In this document: positions 15,231 through 20,237 of the stretch, one piece after another
Layout of the letters: each line of letters starts with the position of its first letter
Position numbering within the stretch: the stretch's first letter is position 1
Origin: an uncultured Collinsella sp.
GTDB taxonomy: Bacteria > Actinomycetota > Coriobacteriia > Coriobacteriales > Coriobacteriaceae
DNA length: 20,237 nt
Direction of reading: 5' to 3'
Assembly: GCA_900541065.1 (NCBI GenBank)
Contig: UQIE01000031.1
Coordinates: forward strand, 1 to 20,237
Notes under the pieces: model-generated
The model's input: the letters and a program-made list of their open reading frames with translations, nothing else
Database searches by the model: none
Told to the model about the DNA's origin: nothing
Position numbers and translations under genes: made by a program

Positions 15231-16772
15231 CTACTGTGAGGTGCTGAGCGAGCGCCTGACTGCATCACGCCAGCCCGCAAGGTTTTGCTCGCGGCGCTCG
15301 GCGGACATGTGGGGAAGGAAGGTCCTAACGATCTGGGCATTTTGCTCCAGCTCTTCCAGATCTTCCCAATAGCCGACGGCAAGACCCGCCAAGTACGCGG
15401 CACCGATTGCCGTGGTCTCCACCGTCTCGCATTGCAGCACGGGGATATCCAGCAGGTCAGCCTGGAATTGCATGATGAACTCGTTGCGCGAGGCACCGCC
15501 ATCGACAGACAGGCGCTCAATCGAAAGCCCCACGTCCTGCTCCATGGCGCGCAGCACGTCGTAGCTCTGATATGCCATGGATTCGCAGGCGGCACGTACG
15601 ATGGTCGCACGGCTCGAGGCGCCGGTCAGACCGCACACGATACCGCGGGCATGCGGGTCCCACCAGGGAGCGCCCAGACCCGCAAAGGCGGGAACGAAGT
15701 AGCAGCCCTCATTGTCGTTGATCGAAGCGGCGAGTTGTGCCGACTCGCTCACACTCGAGATGATGCCGATGTTGTTGCGCAGCCAGTTCATGGTGGAACC
15801 GGCAGCAAAGATGGAGCCCTCGAGTGCATAGCTGATCTTGCCGTCCGCGGCGATACCGATCGTGGAGACCAGACCGTTCTTGGATTCGACGATCTCGTCG
15901 CCGGTGTTCATGAGCATAAAGCAACCCGTGCCATAGGTGTTTTTGGTCTGGCCGGGATGGAAGCAGCAGTGGCCGAACAGCGACGCCTGCTGATCGCCCG
16001 CCACGCCCATGATGGGCGGCATGTTGGTCATGATGTCGCTCGCGACGCGGCCGTAGTCGCCCGAGCTCCAACGAACCTCGGGCATCATGGAACGTGGAAC
16101 GTCAAAGAGCGCCAGCAGGTCGTCGTCCCAATCGAGCGTATGGATATTAAAGAGCGCCGTGCGGCTGGCATTGGTGTAGTCGGTGGCAAAGACCTGGCTG
16201 CCGGTAAGGTTGTAGATGAGCCAGGTGTCGATGGTGCCGAACATGAGGTCGCCCGCCGCCGCGCTCTCACGCGCACCGTCGACGTTGTCGAGGATCCACT
16301 GCACCTTGGAAGCCGAGAAATACGGATCGAGCGTGAGTCCCGTGCGGGAGCGCACCAGCTCTTCTGCGCCCCGCTCGACCAGCTCGTCGATCAGAGGTGC
16401 GGTGCGACGGCATTGCCACACGATGGCGTTATAGATGGGTTGGCCGCTTATGCGGTCCCACACCACCGTGGTCTCGCGCTGGTTGGAGATACCGATGGCG
16501 GCGATGCGGTCAGAATGGATGCCGCTCTTAAACTGGACCTCCATCATCACGCCGATCTGGCTGGCAAGCACCTCCATGGGGTCTTGCTCTATCCAACCGG
16601 GACGCGGGAAGCTGGTTTTGACGCTACGACGCGCCTGCGCGACGATGCAGCCGTACTCGTCGACGATGGTCGCAAGTACCGAGGTGGTGCCGCAGTCGAG
16701 CGCCATGATGTAGGAACCGCCAAAGTTAAACGAGGCATCTTCCATGCCCAGGCTGCCCAGATTCAACGACAT
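15231..16772 (-). CDS. glpK: Glycerol kinase
   Basis: Phosphorylates glycerol with ATP to sn-glycerol 3-phosphate in the cytoplasm; a FGGY-family sugar kinase. It is 513 aa. The N-terminal phosphate loop is MALDCGTTS (23-31). Glycerol-binding segments are ISNQRETTVVWDRISGQPIY (95-114) and the DYTNASRTALFNI region (198-210). GVAGDQQASLFG contains the catalytic base Asp260. KNTYGTGCFMLMNTG is the ATP-domain signature. It has about 16 extra residues at the N-terminus compared with common GlpK proteins, but ATG 16772 is preceded by AAAGGTG 8 nt upstream and is the best start. It starts 13 nt after the tsaC stop. No glycerol transporter or glycerol-3-phosphate dehydrogenase is nearby. Confidence 0.95.
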   Translation of the reverse strand: MSLNLGSLGMEDASFNFGGSYIMALDCGTTSVLATIVDEYGCIVAQARRSVKTSFPRPGWIEQDPMEVLASQIGVMMEVQFKSGIHSDRIAAIGISNQRETTVVWDRISGQPIYNAIVWQCRRTAPLIDELVERGAEELVRSRTGLTLDPYFSASKVQWILDNVDGARESAAAGDLMFGTIDTWLIYNLTGSQVFATDYTNASRTALFNIHTLDWDDDLLALFDVPRSMMPEVRWSSGDYGRVASDIMTNMPPIMGVAGDQQASLFGHCCFHPGQTKNTYGTGCFMLMNTGDEIVESKNGLVSTIGIAADGKISYALEGSIFAAGSTMNWLRNNIGIISSVSESAQLAASINDNEGCYFVPAFAGLGAPWWDPHARGIVCGLTGASSRATIVRAACESMAYQSYDVLRAMEQDVGLSIERLSVDGGASRNEFIMQFQADLLDIPVLQCETVETTAIGAAYLAGLAVGYWEDLEELEQNAQIVRTFLPHMSAERREQNLAGWRDAVRRSLSTSQ

Positions 16773-16785
16773 CGCTTACACCTTT

Positions 16786-17529
16786 CTATTGCATCGGGTC
16801 GGACAGGACCCGTTCGATCTCTGATGCGGGAAGTGCGCCTTGGCGCAGGATCTGGAGCCCGCCGTGCTGGAACGACACGATGGTCGAGGCGTCGCGACAC
16901 GGGGTCTCACCGGCATCGACGGCCACATCGACCCCCTCCAGGATGCGCTCCTCCACCGTGACAAAACTTGCCGGCGCGGGCGCGCCATGCGTGTTGGCGC
17001 TGGTGCAGGCAAGAGGGCTGCCGCAGGCGCGGATGAGCGCTTGGACCACGGGAGAGGCCGAAGCGCGCAGGGCCACGGTGTCGTCGGCAGCGCGCATAAA
17101 GGTCGGCACGCAGGGGGCTGCCTTGACCACGATAGTCAGGGCTCCCGGCCAGCATCGTCGCGCGAGTACGCGGGCATCTTCCGGGATATCCACGCCATAG
17201 CGGTCGAGTGCTTCGACGCCATCGACCAGCCAAGCGACGGTTTGCGTGAGCTCACGTTGCTTGAGAGTGAAGATACGGCGATAGCCGGTGCCGAGCGCAG
17301 GAACTGCGGCGCCATTGACGGCAGCCTGCGGATCGCGCGGCCACGATGGGAATTCGCTTGTATCTTGGGGCACGGCGTCCGAGAAGGCGTTGACTGCCAC
17401 GGCGACACCGTAGACGGTCTCGGTCGGAATCAAGGCCAGGCCGCCGCGGCCGAGCACCTCGGCCGTGCGCTCGACGGCAAGCCGATGCGGCTCGCGCGTT
17501 CCCTCGTATACCCGATAGACCGTCTGCAT
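16786..17529 (-). CDS. tsaC: Threonylcarbamoyl-AMP synthase (Sua5/YrdC/YwlC family)
   Basis: Makes threonylcarbamoyl-AMP from threonine, bicarbonate and ATP, the first step of tRNA t6A modification at position 37. At 247 aa it has the YrdC domain without the extra C-terminal Sua5 domain. Recognisable pieces are GGLALIPTETVYGVAV (29-44), the KxR pair in FTLKQRE (Lys90, Arg92), RRCWPGALTIVVKA, ACTSANTHGAP, and AGETPCRDASTIV. Between the TVYG motif and the KxR motif there are ~35 extra residues (SDAVPQDTSEFPSWPRDPQA and following) where most homologues have about ten. The start ATG has AAGGGG about 11 nt upstream, which is a little far. It is upstream of glpK and downstream of the toxin-antitoxin pair. 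Confidence 0.88.
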   Translation of the reverse strand: MQTVYRVYEGTREPHRLAVERTAEVLGRGGLALIPTETVYGVAVAVNAFSDAVPQDTSEFPSWPRDPQAAVNGAAVPALGTGYRRIFTLKQRELTQTVAWLVDGVEALDRYGVDIPEDARVLARRCWPGALTIVVKAAPCVPTFMRAADDTVALRASASPVVQALIRACGSPLACTSANTHGAPAPASFVTVEERILEGVDVAVDAGETPCRDASTIVSFQHGGLQILRQGALPASEIERVLSDPMQ

Positions 17530-17677
17530 GTGTATGCCAGCCCCTTACGCTCCGGTGCAAGTTTGTTTACTGTGGGGCATTCTCGCACGAAACATTCAAC
17601 CTATTTGCCCAGAGCGCATGTTGGTTTGGTGAGCGGCTCTAGTTGTCGGTGAAAGTGAGGGGGTTAATTGAAGATTT

Positions 17678-17980
17678 TTAGCGCGCAAGCGTAACGGTAC
17701 GATCGGGAAACTCGATGCTTGCAACCAGTTTTCCGCCGAGGCTCTCTGCGTACCTGCTCAGCGTGTCGAGCCTCATCGAACCCAACTCCCCACGCTCGAG
17801 CTCGGATACACGTTTTTGAGAAACGCCCATCAACTGGGCGACCGACGCCTGTGTTAGATCTTTTAACCTGCGAATCTGAGCAAGCTTATAGGCTTCGATA
17901 CGATCGCGAGTCCTCTCCTGCTCGGCGGTAATGGAGTCGCGTGTTATCCCGCGAGATTCCATATACTCATGCAGTTCCAT
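17678..17980 (-). CDS. HigA-like antitoxin, XRE-family helix-turn-helix protein
   Basis: A 100-aa DNA-binding protein. The helix-turn-helix spans about 40-75: LTQASVAQLMGVSQKRVSELERGE is the typical XRE core, followed by LDTLSRYAESLGGKLVASIEF, which is common in antitoxins of the HigA/RelB-associated type. The ATG at 17980 lies inside the last 14 nt of the toxin gene, with AAGGAGG 10 nt upstream. Toxin first and antitoxin second is the higBA order. It should neutralise the upstream toxin and repress the shared promoter, probably through the dyad at 18372-18386. Function is inferred from family and pairing. Confidence 0.87.
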   Translation of the reverse strand: MELHEYMESRGITRDSITAEQERTRDRIEAYKLAQIRRLKDLTQASVAQLMGVSQKRVSELERGELGSMRLDTLSRYAESLGGKLVASIEFPDRTVTLAR

Positions 17981-18362
17981 CTCGATCGAGCCTCCTTACG
18001 TGGCGACGGTATATTTGCTCGGCCCTTGGAATGTTGATCGCATACCAACCGTTCCATTTTGCCCTTGACGATCCCGCTCGCGACTTATCACCCGCCAATA
18101 GCAATACCGCCTGGCGCTTGGGGTCAAAGGCGAAGAGGATGCGAATCACCTGCCCACCACACGACGTCACTCTCAGCTCCTTTAAATGATGAAGCTTCGA
18201 GCCCTTTACGCGGTCAACCAGCGGACGACCAAGGCTGGGACCTTCCTTCTCGAGCACCAAAAGGTCTGCATAAATCTGCTTCAGCGTAGCTTCATCCTGC
18301 TCATCAAGCCAAGGTTCAATGTAATCAAGCACGATACGGTACCGATGCAGCTGATTTGACAT
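17967..18362 (-). CDS. HigB-like toxin, RelE/Gp49 family mRNA interferase
   Basis: A 131-aa protein of the phage-Gp49/HigB type, related to RelE ribosome-dependent mRNA endonucleases. Diagnostic stretch: HHLKELRVTSCGGQVIRILFA then FDPKRQAVLLLAGDKS, with a basic C-terminal half (WYAINIPRAEQIYRRHVRR). This is the 'lkELR....g..yRilyf......ilLl.gf.K' pattern of the family. The ATG has AAGGAG 6 nt upstream. It overlaps the antitoxin by 14 nt, which supports one translationally coupled unit. Its upstream DNA is AT-rich compared with neighbours, consistent with a mobile cassette. Whether the toxin is active cannot be seen. Confidence 0.85.
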   Translation of the reverse strand: MSNQLHRYRIVLDYIEPWLDEQDEATLKQIYADLLVLEKEGPSLGRPLVDRVKGSKLHHLKELRVTSCGGQVIRILFAFDPKRQAVLLLAGDKSRAGSSRAKWNGWYAINIPRAEQIYRRHVRRLDRDGTA

Positions 18363-18371
18363 ACCTTTCTC

Positions 18372-18404
18372 CTTCTATAGTAGAAGTTTTACGGTATATT
18401 GCAA
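18372..18404 (-). promoter_or_regulatory. Promoter and operator of the toxin-antitoxin pair
   Basis: On the minus strand TTGCAA (18404-18399), 16 bp, TACTAT (18382-18377) is a plausible -35/-10 pair. The -10 lies within a perfect dyad CTTCTA-TAG-TAGAAG (plus strand, 18372-18386), just upstream of the toxin ribosome-binding site. A dyad over the -10 is the expected place for an antitoxin operator. Confidence 0.5.
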
Positions 18405-18437
18405 GGACAAACTTGCGCAAATGTCTATTAATTCAGC

Positions 18438-19688
18438 TTAAATACGCTGTTTGGGCTCGGTGACGATGGCTCGGACGATGCGGGGGCGATCGGTGAGGTC
18501 ATGGACGATACGCACGTCCGAAAGGCCTGCCTGGCGACAGAGCTCGGCCGCGGCATCGAGGGCACCCTCGTAGAGCTCGCAGGCAAACAGGCCGCCGGCG
18601 CGCAGCATGTAAGGCGCCGCATTGAGCAGGCGGCGGAAAATATCGAGGCCGTCGGCGCCGCCCTCGAGCGCCAGGTCGGGCTCAAAGTCCTTGACCTCGT
18701 GCGGCAGCGAGCGCATGACGTCGGTCGGGATGTAAGGCGGGTTGGAGACGAGCACATCAAAGGTGCCCCACTCTTCGCGGGGAATGGAACTCACCAGGTT
18801 GGTGAGGCTAAAGGCAACCTCATCTGCCGTGAGGCCGAGGGCGTCGCGGTTTTTGGTGGCCAGATCGATGGCGCGCGGCTCGATATCGGTGGCGGTGCAG
18901 GTAACGTGGCCGCGGCGCTCCCAGGCAAGGGAGAGCGAAATGCAGCCCGTGCCGCAGCCGACCTCGAGAACGCGGGCAGTGCAGGGCTCGGTTGGGGCAG
19001 GCGCAGCGGCATCCTGAGCTGAAGCCGTCTCCTGGCCGGCACCCTCGATGGCGATGCCGTATTCGTCGAGCTCGGACTCGGCGGCTTCCGCGGCTTCGGC
19101 TTCTGCTGCCTGCGCGGCGGCTTCCTCGGCCTCGCGGTCGGCCAGTTCCTCGGCATAGGCACGGCTGCCCAGTACGTCGCCGCCTAACGCCGCCTCATCG
19201 GCAGCCGTCAGGTTAGCGGCACGGCGCTCGGCAGTCGCGCGCTCGTCGGCCAGCGCCGCCTCGGCTTTGCGGGCCTCTTCGACCTCATCGTTCCAAGGCA
19301 GCTCAACACGCTGACGGGCAGCAGCCTCGGGGCTCAGCACCTCGGCATCCAGATAATTGAGGACTTCCTCGACGAGCATCTCGGTCTCGGGGCGCGGAAT
19401 GAGCACACCGGGGGCGCACGCGACGTCGATCATGCGAAACTGCGTGCTGCCGGTGATGTATTGCAGCGGCTCGCCCTTAGCGCGGCGGACAACGGCCGCA
19501 TGCATGGTCTCGAGCTGGGCCGCGTTAAGCGTCTCGTCCATACGCATATATAGGTCAATGCGCGCCAGGCCCGTGGCGGCACACAGCAGCCACTCGGCAG
19601 AAAGACGGGGGTGCTCCTCGCCGCGCTCGGCCAGGTACTCCTTGGTCCACTCGAGACAACGCTTGATGGTCCAAATCTCGTTTGCCAT
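18438..19688 (-). CDS. prmC: Release factor glutamine methyltransferase with large internal insertion
   Basis: Methylates the Gln of the GGQ motif in peptide-chain release factors, using S-adenosylmethionine. It is 416 aa against ~280 usually. The N-terminal helical domain (1-110) contains GEPLQYITGSTQFR (72-85) and VLIPRPETEMLVEE (95-108). The methyltransferase domain begins with motif I LEVGCGTGCISLSLA (241-255), followed by the catalytic SNPPYIP (315-321) and ALEGGADGLDIFRRLL. Between PRPETE and motif I, where homologues have some 15 residues, there are about 135, mostly Ala, Glu, Arg and Asp. Frame and composition are intact, so this is a true insertion and not a frameshift. ATG 19688 has GGAGG about 5 nt upstream; a start at 19763 would lie upstream of the promoter. 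No prfA is beside it. Confidence 0.93.
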   Translation of the reverse strand: MANEIWTIKRCLEWTKEYLAERGEEHPRLSAEWLLCAATGLARIDLYMRMDETLNAAQLETMHAAVVRRAKGEPLQYITGSTQFRMIDVACAPGVLIPRPETEMLVEEVLNYLDAEVLSPEAAARQRVELPWNDEVEEARKAEAALADERATAERRAANLTAADEAALGGDVLGSRAYAEELADREAEEAAAQAAEAEAAEAAESELDEYGIAIEGAGQETASAQDAAAPAPTEPCTARVLEVGCGTGCISLSLAWERRGHVTCTATDIEPRAIDLATKNRDALGLTADEVAFSLTNLVSSIPREEWGTFDVLVSNPPYIPTDVMRSLPHEVKDFEPDLALEGGADGLDIFRRLLNAAPYMLRAGGLFACELYEGALDAAAELCRQAGLSDVRIVHDLTDRPRIVRAIVTEPKQRI

Positions 19689-19736
19689 GGGGCCCTCCCC
19701 TCTTAAGCGCCGGACGGCGCGCGAATGTCGGAGCAG

Positions 19737-19763
19737 ATTGTACGCGAGGCCAGCGCTTGGCAA
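19737..19763 (-). promoter_or_regulatory. Promoter candidate for prmC
   Basis: TTGCCA (19763-19758) and TACAAT (19742-19737) on the minus strand each match 5 of 6 consensus bases. The 15-bp spacer is shorter than ideal. Transcription would begin near 19730, about 42 nt before the prmC ATG. Confidence 0.5.
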
Positions 19764-19854
19764 GGGACGATTGAAGGCGATTATCGAGAATCAGCCCAGA
19801 TTTTTGCTTGGAACCTGCCTGAAGTGCTCATTCGTCGACGTCAAAATCTGCATT

Positions 19855-19925
19855 CGTCAAGCTTTTGGCAAGGTTGACCCAAAACTGACCAATATCTAAC
19901 CAAGAACTTGCCAAATCACTTGACG
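19855..19925. repeat. Imperfect inverted repeat, arms of about 21 bp
   Basis: The left arm 19855-19875 and right arm 19905-19925 are inverted copies. CGTCAAG pairs exactly with CTTGACG, and TTTGGCAAG(G)TT with AACTTGCCAAA, with a few mismatches between these blocks. The spacer is 29 nt and includes GGTT/AACC that could extend the inner pairing. No T-run follows on either side. Confidence 0.55.
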
Positions 19926-20116
19926 TGCGACGCATCAAAAAATGCACTGCGACTTCTTGAACGATTTTTTGAGCATTATTTTCAATAGCAGATAAATGCC
20001 GCTAATTTCTTTGAGCAGGTAGCCGGCTTCATGGCCATCAAAGCCGATTGAATAACATCTCAAAGCAATGTGCCCAACCTAGTCATTTAAGAACGTCCCC
20101 AATGACTACCTCTAAG

Positions 20117-20169
20117 GCGCCGCAGGTTGAGCATACCGCATCCGGAGCAAGGCAGCGCCGCAGGTAGAG
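20117..20169. repeat. Two direct copies of GCGCCGCAGGT(T/A)GAG
   Basis: The 15-mer occurs at 20117-20131 and 20155-20169, 38 bp apart, differing by one base. A third form (GCACCGCAGGTTGAG) is at 4506-4520 inside repeat copy A. It marks the left part of the dispersed repeat. Confidence 0.7.
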
Positions 20170-20237
20170 GACGGACAGCGAGCGGGTCGCATTTGAGACA
20201 AGGTGACGTGAAACGAAAGGGCGCTGACCTTCTGGTC
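20147..20237. repeat. Dispersed intergenic repeat, copy B, cut by the window end
   Basis: It aligns with 4490-4604, as described for copy A. The last bases, AAAGGGCGCTGACC-TTCT-GGTC, are the left half and tip of a hairpin whose right arm would lie beyond the window. By analogy with copy A it would continue AGCGCCCTTT and act as a terminator, but this cannot be seen here. Confidence 0.65.

Larger units (their letters stand above)
19764..20237. other. Gene-poor region upstream of prmC
   Basis: About 470 bp with no convincing gene. The part from about 19780 to 20100 is much more AT-rich than the rest of the window. A 42-codon plus-strand tail (19771-19899) reads like protein (ends AFGKVDPKLTNI) but has no clear start of its own. 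The region holds an imperfect inverted repeat (19855-19925), a direct repeat CATTCGTC (19829 and 19851), and the second copy of the dispersed repeat from 20147. Confidence 0.6.

Noticed and set aside
17530..17677. Separate promoter or terminator between the antitoxin and tsaC
   Set aside because: A TTGAAT and a TGCGAGAAT are present but not properly spaced; no hairpin with a T-run was seen.
18978..19350. Frameshift or gene fusion inside prmC
   Set aside because: A single frame is intact from the N-terminal domain through NPPY to the stop, and the inserted segment keeps the same codon bias.

Overview
The window is GC-rich with strong G/C preference at third codon positions. It has an actinobacterial flavour: a LytR-CpsA-Psr protein beside murA, a canonical F-type ATP synthase operon, and GTG/TTG starts on several genes. 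The gene content best fits a gut Coriobacteriia bacterium of the Collinsella type. That placement is inferred from gene content and style, not from a search.

Layout from left to right. Every confident gene except peptidase T is on the minus strand. Positions 1-78 may hold the 5' end of a truncated gene. Next come a phosphoglucomutase/phosphomannomutase-family enzyme (170-1568) and a homocysteine S-methyltransferase (1727-2620), which follows a DtxR/MntR-like metal-dependent repressor (2631-3053). Peptidase T is divergent on the plus strand (3174-4421). The two divergent genes share a short region with a perfect 9-bp-arm palindrome that looks like an operator. After an intergenic block of hairpins and a dispersed repeat come lcp (4675-5910) and murA (5923-7206). 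The ATP synthase operon follows, read right to left as atpI-like, B, E, F, H, A, G, D, C (14178 to 7295), with a recognisable promoter at 14240-14267. Then come upp (uracil salvage), glpK (glycerol kinase) and a TsaC/Sua5 tRNA t6A enzyme. A HigBA-like toxin-antitoxin pair follows, and then prmC (release-factor methyltransferase) with a large Ala/Glu-rich insertion. The right-hand ~500 bp has no convincing gene; it carries an imperfect inverted repeat and the second copy of the dispersed repeat.

Functionally this is mostly housekeeping. MurA and the LCP protein serve cell-wall precursor synthesis and attachment of glycopolymers. The atp operon encodes all eight F1Fo subunits plus a small accessory membrane protein. 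PrmC and TsaC both act on translation and would often be neighbours; here a toxin-antitoxin module sits exactly between them. I found no CRISPR array, rRNA, tRNA, transposase or phage gene, and no clearly new multi-gene system.

The most interesting points are regulatory or structural: the repressor/pepT palindrome, a terminator-like hairpin pressed against the murA ribosome-binding site, the PrmC insertion, the toxin-antitoxin insertion, the signal-peptide-like start of AtpF, and the repeat family with a shared GACC-TTCT-GGTC hairpin tip.
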